Assembly (NCBI GenBank): GCA_003427395.1 | Contig: BFEA01000085.1 | Location: forward strand, 472,275 to 499,276 | DNA: 27,002 nt | Source: Chara braunii | Taxonomy: Eukaryota > Streptophyta > Charophyceae > Charales > Characeae | Reading direction: 5' to 3' | Shown: one piece after another, positions 1 through 7,213 of the stretch | How positions within the stretch are numbered: position 1 is the first letter of the stretch | How the letters are laid out: each line of letters opens with the position of its first letter | Position numbers and translations under genes: made by a program | The notes under the pieces: generated by a model | The model's database searches: none | Told to the model about the DNA's origin: nothing | The model's input: the letters and a program-made list of their open reading frames with translations, nothing else

Positions 1-95
1 ATTGGTCTGCATTGTAACATTGATTGGGTTAGTCATTAGTATTCTAGTATTCTACTGCACTATCTTGTACTACGTGAAGGAGGTCAGTCCCGGTC
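1..95 (+). repeat. Exact duplicate of 3476-3570 (artefact)
   Basis: All 95 bases match 3476-3570 with no difference, although neighbouring natural duplications in this window are clearly diverged. It abuts a sequencing adapter, so I read it as the far end of a circularised mate-pair fragment and not as genomic sequence at this place. Any reading frame crossing it is spurious. Confidence 0.93.
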
Positions 96-129
96 CTGTC
101 TCTTATACACATCTAGATGTGTATAAGAG
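96..129. other. Nextera mate-pair junction adapter left in assembly
   Basis: Positions 96-114 are the Tn5 mosaic end CTGTCTCTTATACACATCT. Positions 115-129 are the first 15 bases of its reverse complement; the final ACAG is missing. This back-to-back layout is the known circularisation junction of Nextera mate-pair libraries. It is synthetic sequence, not a native inverted repeat or transposon end. Confidence 0.96.
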
Positions 130-780
130 GGGTGGGCGGAGGTGGGGTACCCCGGCGGCGGGGGTCTGGGGGTCAAGCCCCTACCCCGACTTTGCCCCCG
201 GGGGCCCCCGCGTGACAACCTTGGTGTGCACGCTTGGCGTGACGCCGGAAAAGCGAAATCCTCAACCACTGAGGCCGGGGGAAAATCGGTAAGAAAATTT
301 CGTAAGAATGTACGTGCATTATTATGAAGCGCGCCGTGGTGATTAGGATTAGTAGTAATACCCCTCGACAGAAGAGGTCGAAGGGTCAGTTGGGCAGATG
401 TTGTGCCAGGTAGATCTACGACACGCACTGGTGCTTGGGTTGTTACCTGTCTATCTACCGGTACCAGGTTTTAAAAAAAAAAATCAACTTTCTACCTTCG
501 AGTCGAGCACAGGTCACGTCTACCTCTACTCGGTGTATTACTAGCCTACCCGCCACTTGAATGATTACCCCGCTGTGACCATTGATGCCGCAGCCACGAC
601 TAAGTACCGGCTTTCGGGCCTACCGATGGAATGAGTGCCCTCGAGGACGCGCGCATACTTAAACCGACAAAGCCTAAGGACGGATGCACTAACTGGCAAG
701 CGTGCACAAGCACGCAGGCTAAAGAGATCAGACCCACTACATCTACTTATAGGGAGGCGGCTCCTTACCATATTGTGGTA
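130..780. other. No gene recognised; G-rich and C-run stretch at the start
   Basis: Several G runs lie at about 129-174 and could form a quadruplex; a GCCCCCGGGGGCCCCCG block is at 194-210. The rest is mixed composition with an A run near 471-482. No open frame with protein-like content, splice pair or RNA gene was found. Confidence 0.4.
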
Positions 781-850
781 AGAGTTAGCCCAGTAGGTAG
801 AGGAACGGATTGATAAGCCAGGGATATCGGGAACGAATCCGACCTGCCTC
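778..850 (+). repeat. tRNA-like sequence, plus strand (retrosequence or SINE head)
   Basis: An A-box-like TTAGCCCAGTAGG (785-797) is followed about 40 bases later by a B-box-like GGGAACGAATCC (829-840), the order and spacing of an internal RNA polymerase III promoter. The acceptor and anticodon stems do not pair well, so this is not a working tRNA gene. A second tRNA-like sequence faces it on the other strand about 50 bases away. Confidence 0.5.
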
Positions 851-888
851 CGAGCTAGCTCTTTTGCTAGCTACAAGGGAGCGGGCCT

Positions 889-985
889 GCTTTTTTTCAC
901 CCACCCCTAGGCAAATGGGATTCGAACCCGCGATCTCAAAAACGAGGTAAGTTACGGTTAGACCCCGCCGTGACAATTGGCACGA
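889..985 (-). repeat. tRNA-like retrosequence, minus strand, short A tail
   Basis: On the minus strand a perfect B-box GGTTCGAATCC (918-928) lies about 35 bases after an A-box-like GGGTCTAACCG (955-965). About 20 bases past the B-box is an A run of 7 (T at 891-897), as in retroposed tRNA-derived sequences. The cloverleaf is degenerate. The 5' side also forms an 11-bp hairpin with one mismatch at 962-991. Confidence 0.55.
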
Positions 986-1224
986 CGGGGTACTTAGCAG
1001 TTAGATTCGTTTACCCTGTTAGATTTTCTTTTTCCTTTTTGTTTATTTATTATTATTATCATATTCTCCCCGTTGGTGGTTATCGAATGAACCCGCCCCT
1101 GAATCGGGGCAAGTTCGACGTAGGGAGGAAGGTACGAATCAGGCCGAGGTTGGGATACCGGCCGCTACAATCACCGTGCCCCAAAGGCAAGTAACCGCAG
1201 TGCGGCGTCGCAAAAGTCCGACTC

Positions 1225-1690
1225 GGGAAAAGGGGGGACAACGAACCAGGAACGAGAGAGAGAGAATAGAGAAAAAGCAATCGAAGGAGAAGGAGGGATA
1301 TCGCGAAAAGCGGAAATCTCGCAAGATCAGGTTGAATGCGAGATGGAAAAGAAGAGGAATAAGAAGGAGAGAGAGAAGGAGGAGGCATAGAAGAAGAAGA
1401 AGGAGAGCGCGGGCCAGATCGTGTGGGCTGTCGGCTACGAAGACGACTGCAGGTGCTACCGCAAAGGCGGCAGTCGCAGTGACGACAACAAGGAAAAGGC
1501 AGAACAGAGGAGCCAACGAGGAAAAAGGAGGAAAAGAGAAGTAGGTGAGGAAGAGAGTGAGGGAGGAAGACTGGGCGAAGGAAGAGATCGCAAGGAAAAA
1601 GGGGATAAGAAGAAGGAGAAAGAGAAAGTGAAAGGAGAAAGGAGGAAGGGAAGGGGAAGAGAAGAACAAACCTTACCTGCGGGAGCCAGA
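1225..1690. repeat. Long purine-rich strand (polypurine tract)
   Basis: For roughly 450 bases the plus strand is mostly A and G. The composition removes stops from several frames at once and creates long open frames rich in R/K/E on the plus strand and S/L/P on the minus strand. I treat those frames as composition artefacts. The tract is a candidate for triplex (H-DNA) formation. Confidence 0.7.
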
Positions 1691-1737
1691 AGTATCCAAA
1701 GGCAGTGATAACGGTGACGACAGCTCGGCAAAGACGA
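1677..1737 (-). CDS. Candidate exon, unknown gene
   Basis: On the minus strand the segment ends in CCCGCAG followed by GTAAGG, a strong 5' splice site. AG acceptors border it at about 1738 or 1724. One frame reads VFAELSSPLSLPLDTSGSR; two other frames are also open, so the reading frame is undecided. It lies at the edge of the purine-rich tract, which weakens the case. It would be the most 3' of the minus-strand exon candidates in this window. Confidence 0.25.
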
Positions 1738-1833
1738 CTCGACGAAGACGGTGATAACAACGGGAGCGGGAGAAAGAACGAGTAAATCTCGTTTCCTCGC
1801 ATCCGATCCCATGTTTTCATCAATAGGAGGAGC

Positions 1834-1897
1834 AAATAAATAAATAAATCAACAAATAAATAAGTAGATAAATAAATAAATAAGTAAATAAATAAAA
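1834..1897. repeat. (AAAT)n microsatellite
   Basis: Imperfect AAAT/AAATA repeats over about 64 bases, with GTAG and GTAA interruptions. Confidence 0.9.
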
Positions 1898-1987
1898 TAG
1901 AAGCCGAATGAATGTACCCCTACAACGTAGGGGTATACACTATCACGTTGTATGTGCTACGTATGCATGTGTGCATGCGTGTGTGTA

Positions 1988-2007
1988 AGAGAGAGAGAGA
2001 GAGAGAG
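1988..2007. repeat. (GA)n microsatellite
   Basis: An uninterrupted GA run of about 20 bases. Together with the longer GA runs further on, it shows how common this motif is in the left third of the window. Confidence 0.85.
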
Positions 2008-2343
2008 TACTCCAATCGGTTCGTCGAGCACGACCCCGAGGCCACGGTTGGCTCCGCGCAACTCCCGTCGAAATGGATGGGCGAAATCGATCGGATCTTG
2101 AGCCAGATCGTTGAAATTTTCATTACTATACATATGTGTGTGTGCATGGGAAAGTGAGTAAGAGAGGTCGTGGTGTAAGAAGGAGCGAGATCGAGGAAAT
2201 GTACCGATGAACATGTTTGATTGTGTGCAGTTATTGCCCAACTCCAGTTACTTTTGCTAGTCCTGAACTTGCCCCTGATTGAGGCTAAATTCGTATGCAT
2301 GGTGCGTAAGGTCATAGCCACGTGGTAGGAGAAAGGGAGTGCT

Positions 2344-2348
2344 TGTGT

Positions 2349-2396
<48 letters not shown>
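2344..2396. repeat. (GT)n microsatellite
   Basis: About 50 bases of GT repeats with one TATG interruption near the start. Confidence 0.92.
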
Positions 2397-2397
<1 letters not shown>

Positions 2398-2484
2398 TGG
2401 AGCCGTGGCAGGTTTATCGTTTGACTGTATCTGACCGAAAAGATGGTTAGTATACATTAAGTTTTCTTTGATTATTATTTACCG

Positions 2485-2486
<2 letters not shown>

Positions 2487-2548
<62 letters not shown>

Positions 2549-2575
2549 GATTATTATTAATTATTAATTTATCAT
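2487..2575. repeat. (TTA)n microsatellite
   Basis: A long TTA run becoming imperfect (TGATTA, TTAATT) at its right end. It is the first of about nine TTA tracts in the window. Confidence 0.93.
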
Positions 2576-2721
2576 AATTACAGACTAAGTTGTGTACAGG
2601 GAGCGTGCGTACCTGGGCTGACGAGCGCTACGTTGATGAATCGAACGAGTCACTTGCCCGGGCTGGAAAAACTCGGGTAATTTTTGTAGGAATCATCGAA
2701 TAGGGGAATAGATCGTTGTAA

Positions 2722-2804
2722 TTGTCAATCTTGAACAAGGAAAAACCTAGTCAGCACGACTCATCAGTTCGCGCTGATTACGTCCCTGCTCTGCGTACAC
2801 ACCT

Positions 2805-2841
<37 letters not shown>

Positions 2842-2931
2842 ATAGATCACGGTGATCTCATCGATTTGTCGCTGGGGAGGGGCGATGCACCTACGGATGA
2901 CGACGACGACTCGGACAACGAAGAGGAGTGA
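2722..2931 (+). CDS. Possible C-terminal exon with acidic tail
   Basis: This plus-strand frame is open for about 69 codons from just after a TAA and ends in TGA. It has no ATG at its left edge, so if real it would be an internal or terminal exon. The last residues are acidic (DDDDDSDNEEE), like many nuclear proteins, but they run straight into a GA microsatellite and may be only low-complexity DNA. The middle (ADYVPALRTHLRRSYRLNG) looks like ordinary protein. A candidate acceptor TTTTTGTAG lies upstream near 2690, but the frame between is blocked by a stop. No family recognised. Confidence 0.2.
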
Positions 2932-2990
2932 AAGAGAGAGAGAGATGTGAGAGAAAGAGAGAGAGATAGAGAAGGGAGAGAGAGAGAGTG
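2932..2990. repeat. (GA)n low-complexity tract
   Basis: GA repeats broken by GTGAGA and GATAGA, just right of the acidic open frame. Confidence 0.85.
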
Positions 2991-3012
2991 GGCGGAGGCC
3001 AGAGGTACTTAC

Positions 3013-3049
3013 CTGTAGCGCCGTTGCTCCAACTTCGTCTTCAAGGTAC
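3013..3049 (-). CDS. Candidate 37-nt micro-exon, unknown gene
   Basis: This is the best splice-signal set in the window. On the minus strand a perfect branch site TACTAAC (3074-3080) is followed about 25 bases later by GTGTTTCAG, then the 37-nt exon, then GTAAGT at its 3' edge (ACAG|GTAAGT). One frame, entered with one base, reads YLEDEVGATALQ and exits at a codon boundary. No family can be named from 12 residues. Just beyond its 5' side (higher coordinates) begins the block duplicated at 4425-5015, in which this exon has no visible counterpart. Chance conjunction of all four signals is unlikely but not excluded. Confidence 0.5.
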
Positions 3050-3073
3050 CTGAAACACGCGCCAACATCCCAA

Positions 3074-3080
3074 GTTAGTA
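3074..3080 (-). promoter_or_regulatory. Perfect TACTAAC branch-point match
   Basis: On the minus strand the seven bases match the strongest known spliceosomal branch sequence and lie at a suitable distance from the AG that opens the 37-nt exon candidate. Confidence 0.5.
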
Positions 3081-3094
3081 CCTGACTCGAAACA

Positions 3095-3185
3095 GAGAGG
3101 GAGAGAAAGTTCTCCTTCTTCCTCTTCCCAGTCCACCATCTCCTTCTCCTCTCTCTCATCATCTGACTTCTCAGTATCTGCGGAC

Positions 3186-3235
<50 letters not shown>

Positions 3236-3745
3236 GGAGAGGGTTGTGACTCGAGACTTGACAGCATTAGATCCAGACTCGACATTGGGATTCAGACAAA
3301 GAACGAGGATTATTGGGACTTGCAGCGAGACTTGGTGTTGATGATTTTCCCATCTCTCCCCTCCTCTTCTCCATCTGATCCTCTCCTCTTCGTCTGTGCA
3401 TGAAAATGGACCTGACACCTCTTCCTGTGTATAGCACCGGTCTCCCATCACACCGTGTGGTGAGAATGATGTATGATTGGTCTGCATTGTAACATTGATT
3501 GGGTTAGTCATTAGTATTCTAGTATTCTACTGCACTATCTTGTACTACGTGAAGGAGGTCAGTCCCGGTCAGATCAGGACTTGTATCTAAGTATTCCACT
3601 GCGCTATAGAACACCATTTTGCATGTATCAGAATGTACACTGCTTGTTGAGATTTCATTTGCGCTGCACTGTTCATTCAGTCCTGTTCATCACATTGCGG
3701 ATCCTTTGTTTGTATGTACATCGCCCATCTGGGCATGTAACAGAC
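3095..3745. repeat. Diverged segmental duplication, copy 1
   Basis: Matches 4425-5015 in the same orientation through an ordered series of shared stretches: the pyrimidine-rich start, a GA run, GATCCAGACTCGAC, CCTGTGTA, CTACGTGAA with GAGGTCAGTCC, GAATGTACA with TGCTTGT, and CATCACATTGC. Copies differ by many substitutions and small indels. The GA run at 3188-3240 is longer here. Confidence 0.85.
3188..3240. repeat. (GA)n microsatellite
   Basis: About 50 bases of GA repeats inside duplication copy 1; the equivalent run in copy 2 (4512-4531) is much shorter. Confidence 0.92.
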
Positions 3746-3927
3746 AGACAAGGAGAGAGAAAGGAGATGGAGAAGGAGAGAGGAGATCAAAGAAGGAGAG
3801 AAGGAAAGTGAGAGAGAGAGGGATCGAAAAAAGAGAGAGAGGAGATTGAAGAGGGAGAGAAAGAGAAGGTAATTGTGCATGTATGAGAGTGAGAGAGAGA
3901 GACGAGGAAGTCTTCGACCTTGGCCAT

Positions 3928-4060
3928 AGGTCCAGTCTCCGATTCGCGCCTCGCCACACGCTACGTGTATCGATAGAACGAGCAAAACAAAGGGGTAACA
4001 GTGTATGTTCCCACATTTTCATCGAAAGATTCATTTCGTTTTGCTCGTCCTATCGATGGA

Positions 4061-4062
<2 letters not shown>
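3928..4062. repeat. Local tandem duplication, copy 1 (dead splice sites)
   Basis: Matches 4172-4318 in the same orientation: CTTGGCC, then ATCGATAGAACGAGCAAA, AACAGTGTATG and TCCTATCGATGGAATG. The exon-like segment of the other copy is recognisable here, but the donor reads GTCGAA and the acceptor AG is displaced, so this copy looks unspliceable. Confidence 0.8.

Positions 4063-4124
<62 letters not shown>
4063..4124. repeat. (GT)n microsatellite
   Basis: About 60 bases of nearly perfect GT, directly after duplication copy 1. Confidence 0.95.
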
Positions 4125-4127
<3 letters not shown>

Positions 4128-4171
4128 AGAGTGTGTGAGAGAGAGAGGGAGAGAAGACTATAGGTCTCCTA

Positions 4172-4318
4172 CCTTGGCCAACAACCTTGTCTCCAGCCCC
4201 ACGGCTCGACGCATGCTACTTGGATCGATAGAACGAGCAAATCAAAAAGTGACAGTGTGTATCTCCCTGTTTCAGCTGAAGATTCATTCCGTCTTTGCTT
4301 GTCCTATCGATGGAATGC
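4172..4318. repeat. Local tandem duplication, copy 2
   Basis: Second copy of 3928-4062, about 245 bases on, with substitutions throughout. It retains exon-like splice signals on the minus strand. Confidence 0.8.
4173..4218 (-). CDS. Candidate 46-nt exon, unknown gene
   Basis: On the minus strand a T-rich tract (around 4219-4250) ends in GATCCAAG, followed by 46 bases and then AAG|GTAGGA. Entered with one base, the frame reads SMRRAVGLETRLLAK and leaves at a codon boundary; another frame is also open. The homologous stretch at about 3930-3973 has lost its donor, which fits a duplicated exon with one dead copy. No family recognised. Confidence 0.35.
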
Positions 4319-4424
4319 GTGGGTGTGAGACGTTCATGATTCGACCAAGGAGAGAGAGATACGATTGCAACGTGGCCGGACGTGACTGTGGAGGTACACT
4401 CAGAGAGAGAGAGAAAAGGGGAGA

Positions 4425-5015
4425 AAGAGTGTTCGTCTTCTTTCCTCTTCTAAATCCGCCACCTCTCCCTCACCCTCTCGCCACCTGACTTTTCAGTATT
4501 AGCAGACTACGACAGAGAGATAGAGAGAGAGTTGAGATACAGAGCTTGGCGACATATGATCCAGACTCGACTTTTGGGGATTCAGGCGTGGCAACGAGGG
4601 ACTATTTGGGATTGGTGTTAACGACGTTCCCATCTTCGTCCCTCCTTTTTGTTTGATCCTTATCTCTTCGTTTGTGTATGTCTGGACCTGGCACTTTCTT
4701 TCCTGTGTACAGCGCCAGGGTCCTTCACACTTGGTGATGGATACAATGCATGTTTAGTCTGAGTTCAAACATAGATTGGGCAAGTTAGTAGTACTCTAGC
4801 ATTCTACTCGCTACTTTGAACTACGTGAATGAGGTCAGTCCTGTCAGGTCAGTCTTTGTATCAAGTCTTCCCTGCGCTCTTCAACATCTTTATGTATGAA
4901 TGAGAATGTACATTGCTTGTCGAGATTCTACTCGTACCGCATTGTCTACTCAATCCTTTTCATCACATTGCAGATTCTCGGTTTATTGCATATATCACGT
5001 ATCTGTGCGGGTAGC
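4425..5015. repeat. Diverged segmental duplication, copy 2
   Basis: Second copy of 3095-3745, offset about 1.3 kb, same orientation. Divergence is clearly greater than the zero differences seen between 1-95 and 3476-3570, which supports the artefact reading of the left end. Confidence 0.85.
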
Positions 5016-5100
5016 AGTACGTGCAGACACGTGTGGGGGTGTGTATGAGTATGTGTGTATGGTGAATGTGTATGAGTGAGGAAGGGAGAGAACGACCTAC

Positions 5101-5163
5101 CTGATCACTGATAGCCGCTGTCACGACAATCAGGCGACTAGCACCCCGAGTATTACATCCCAA
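5101..5163 (-). CDS. Candidate 63-nt exon, unknown gene
   Basis: On the minus strand a pyrimidine-rich acceptor (TTTTCCTCATCTCGATACAG) opens a 63-nt segment ending in ATCAG|GTAGGT. It is a whole number of codons. Only one of the three frames is free of stops; it reads LGCNTRGASRLIVVTAAISD plus Q. The other two frames hit stops within about ten codons, so openness is informative. It sits between the (GT)-rich stretch at 5040 and the TTA tract at 5214. No family recognised. Confidence 0.42.
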
Positions 5164-5213
5164 CTGTATCGAGATGAGGAAAATCGCTTATATACAGTCA
5201 CTTTATCTGTATT

Positions 5214-5217
5214 TTAA

Positions 5218-5275
<58 letters not shown>
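5214..5275. repeat. (TTA)n microsatellite
   Basis: About 60 bases of TTA repeats. Confidence 0.95.
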
Positions 5276-5446
5276 TCTATTTTGTAATCATGAATTCATG
5301 ATTGATTTCAGCAGTAGGAAACAAAGAAGAGCAACAGGGAAAAAGGTGCGCAGATAGGAGAAGGAAAACACGCTGAGGGCGGGGAGAATCACGCGGAAGA
5401 GAACCGTATGGAGGAAAAGGAAAGAAGTGCGAGTACGGGAAGGAGG

Positions 5447-5451
<5 letters not shown>

Positions 5452-5486
<35 letters not shown>

Positions 5487-5500
5487 GAGAGAGAGAGAGG
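5452..5500. repeat. (GA)n microsatellite
   Basis: About 48 bases of GA with GGAAGA interruption, immediately before the first unit of the 370-bp tandem family. Confidence 0.92.
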
Positions 5501-5872
5501 TGCATGTGGCATCTGTGAGTAGGGGATCGAGGTTGTGAGTGATACGGGAGGCATACCCGGTGCTTGAAAACGAACGGCATTGGCCGAGGTCTATTCGTGC
5601 TTGGGAAGCTGCTGACGTCATCGGCGACGCTGTAGATAGGCTAGATAGATTGTCATCTGTGGTCTGGGCTCAGAGCACCAGACAGGATACAAACATTGGT
5701 TCTTCGTTGGTGGTAATAGGACAATTCCAGCATTATCCATTATGAGCTTTTGGTGTGCTCTTATTCGTGAACTGTGCTGCAATCCCGCTGTGGGCTCGAA
5801 GTCACGACTACCTGGGCTATGCATATAGTGTTATTTGATTGCTGAAGTTCGCTATTCTTCATCTTTCTTGCA
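5500..5872. repeat. Tandem unit 1 of the TTA-separated family
   Basis: First of four same-direction units of about 370 bp, each ending in (or once having ended in) a TTA tract. Shared landmarks in order: GAGGTTGTGAGTG, a GGTGCTTGA-like stretch, TTGGGAAG, GTCTGGGC with AGAGC, CAGGATA, TTCTTCGTTG, GCATTAT, GTGTGCTCTTATT, CGACTACCTGG, and TTCGCTATT before TTA. Confidence 0.85.
5557..5590 (-). CDS. Exon-like island in tandem unit 1
   Basis: On the minus strand an AG (CGAATAG) opens 34 bases that end in CACCGG|GTATGC. A pyrimidine-rich stretch (CAGCTTCCC) lies upstream of the AG. The frame TSANAVRFQAP aligns loosely with ISDHAVTSSTT from the equivalent place in unit 4. Another frame, PRPMPFVFKHR, is also open, so frame and coding status are undecided. 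Confidence 0.25.

Positions 5873-5944
<72 letters not shown>
5873..5944. repeat. (TTA)n microsatellite
   Basis: About 70 bases of perfect TTA between tandem units 1 and 2. Open frames of repeated I or L across it are artefacts. Confidence 0.96.
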
Positions 5945-6322
5945 TTCTGCAATCAGACCGCCCTCTTTCTTACTCCAATGGTATCTGTGTGGGGAAAACG
6001 AGGTTGTGAGTGACGCGAGAGACATACCTGGTGGTAGGAGCGTGTGACATTGATCGCTGTATGCTCGAGCTTTGGGAAGTTGTTATTGACATTCGACAGT
6101 GTAGTCTAGGCTAGATACGATTTGCCATCTGTAGTCTGGGCGCAGAGCACGAGATAGGATATCAACTATGTTTCTTCGTTGATGATGATGGGATGTTTTT
6201 TTTTTTGCTGTACTCTGTCTTGAGGTACTCGTACTGCAATTCTGCTGTTGATCCGAGGTCAAGACTAACTGGACTCATATATAAGATGTTGTTTTATTAC
6301 TGGAGTTTGCTATTTTGCATGC
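5945..6322. repeat. Tandem unit 2 of the TTA-separated family
   Basis: Same order of landmarks as unit 1: GAGGTTGTGAGTGACG, GACATACCTGGTGG, TTTGGGAAG, GTAGTCTGGGCGCAGAGC, AGATAGGATATCAA, TTCTTCGTTGATGATGATGGG, CCGAGGTCAAGACTA and TTTGCTATT before TTA. It carries a T run near 6196-6206 not seen in the others. Confidence 0.85.
6029..6057 (-). CDS. Exon-like island in tandem unit 2
   Basis: On the minus strand GCATACAG opens a 29-base segment that ends in CACCAG|GTATGT, the best donor among the four units. Lengths differ between units (34, 29 and 32 bases), so they cannot all keep one reading frame. Coding status is undecided. Confidence 0.25.
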
Positions 6323-6377
<55 letters not shown>

Positions 6378-6381
6378 TATT
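6323..6381. repeat. (TTA)n microsatellite
   Basis: About 58 bases of TTA with one ACT interruption near the end, between tandem units 2 and 3. Confidence 0.95.
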
Positions 6382-6382
6382 A

Positions 6383-6765
6383 GGGGCATCATGGTCCTTG
6401 GGTCCACGTGGCATCTATAAGTAGGTGATCGAGGTTGAGAGGGGTGCGAAAAACATATGAGGTGATGCAGGCGAACGACACTTGGTCGAGATTTGGTCGC
6501 ACTGCAGAAAAGTCGTTGTCGTCATTGTAGTTGTACGATAGATAGAATCTGCTATCTATAGTGGGCTCCTCGTCAGGTAGGACACCAACGTTGTCTCAGT
6601 GATGATGAGGCTATACCAGCACTATCAATTTTGAGCATTGTTGTGTTCTTACTGGTGGGGCTCGTGATGCTATCCCGCTTTTGGTTCAGAGCCACGACTA
6701 CCTGTTCACATGGGTATAATGTTGTTTGATGTCTGCAGTTTGCTACCGCCTATCTCATTGCATAG
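6383..6765. repeat. Tandem unit 3 of the TTA-separated family
   Basis: Third same-direction unit, the most diverged. Landmarks GGTCGAGATTTGG, AGGACACCAACG, GATGATGAGGC, GAGCATTGTTGTGTTCTTA, CACGACTACCTG and GCAGTTTGCTA are retained. The donor-like site of other units is lost (CATATG) and the terminal TTA tract is absent. Confidence 0.8.
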
Positions 6766-6850
6766 GTGGGTCTGTCGTTTGTAGCCTGGGCGCAGCGCTC
6801 CAGACAGGATACCGTCATTAATTCTGTGATGATGATGATGATGATGATGT
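6766..6850. repeat. Partial tandem unit with expanded (GAT)n
   Basis: An isolated middle piece of the same unit (TCTGTCGTTTGTAGCCTGGGC with CAGACAGGATACC) is fused to the end of unit 3. The short GATGATGAT of other units has grown here to about 22 bases. This looks like a recombination or slippage junction. Confidence 0.7.
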
Positions 6851-6862
6851 GGGGGCGCTTAC

Positions 6863-6952
6863 CATATATCGGCGATGGTCTGCATGGGCGACATTTTCAA
6901 GCACCTCGGGTTGTCGCTGACCGTGGCATTGTCATTCAGTAGGTTGTAGTAT
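6863..6952 (-). CDS. Candidate 90-nt exon, unknown gene
   Basis: On the minus strand CTACTCCTACACAG opens a 90-base segment that ends in ATATG|GTAAGC. One frame is open throughout and reads YYNLLNDNATVSDNPRCLK followed by MSPMQTIADI; it is entered with one base and left with two. The residue mix looks like a globular protein, unlike the repeat-driven frames around it. It lies in the stretch of the tandem array (6851-7182) that is not part of the repeated unit. I do not recognise the family. This is one of the two best protein-level exon candidates on this strand, with 5101-5163. Confidence 0.42.
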
Positions 6953-7019
6953 CTGTGTAGGAGTAGGCTGGGCGCTGAGCACCGAGTGTGAGTGTGAAGG
7001 GACTGAGCCCTTATGTTGA

Positions 7020-7041
7020 GAGGAGAGAGTATGCTCTCCTC
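7020..7041. other. Perfect 8-bp hairpin
   Basis: GAGGAGAG and CTCTCCTC pair around a 6-base loop. No T run follows; function unknown. Confidence 0.6.
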
Positions 7042-7182
7042 GGACACTGATTTCAGTGCTACGAACGTCCATTGGTGTATTATTGGTACAATGCTGCTCT
7101 CTGGCCACCTGTGTGACTGATTGGCTTGCGCTGTGATGACGAGATCTGGGTGTCATCCCTCTGTTGCTTACGTTCCTTGCAC

Positions 7183-7213
7183 TTATTATTATTATTATTG
7201 TTATTATTATTAG
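7183..7213. repeat. (TTA)n microsatellite, short
   Basis: About 30 bases of TTA with one TTG interruption, before tandem unit 4. Confidence 0.9.

Noticed and set aside
84-428. Open frames on both strands over the left end
   Set aside because: They read through the sequencing adapter; the shared peptide around SYTHLDVYKR is the translated adapter, a known contaminant signature.
895-985. Functional tRNA gene on the minus strand
   Set aside because: The B-box is perfect, but the acceptor and anticodon stems do not pair and a 7-base anticodon loop cannot be formed cleanly.
1080-1835. A 251-codon minus-strand open frame
   Set aside because: Composition is S/L/P/F-rich because of the purine-rich opposite strand; overlapping frames are open for the same reason and no domain is visible.
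1912-2157. Plus-strand open frame ending near a GTGAGT donor
   Set aside because: The middle looks protein-like on both strands, but the ends are GA and GT microsatellite translation and no matching acceptor was found.
5761-6047. Open frames of repeated isoleucine or leucine
   Set aside because: They are translations of TTA microsatellites; the same applies near 6300, 8300 and 9450.
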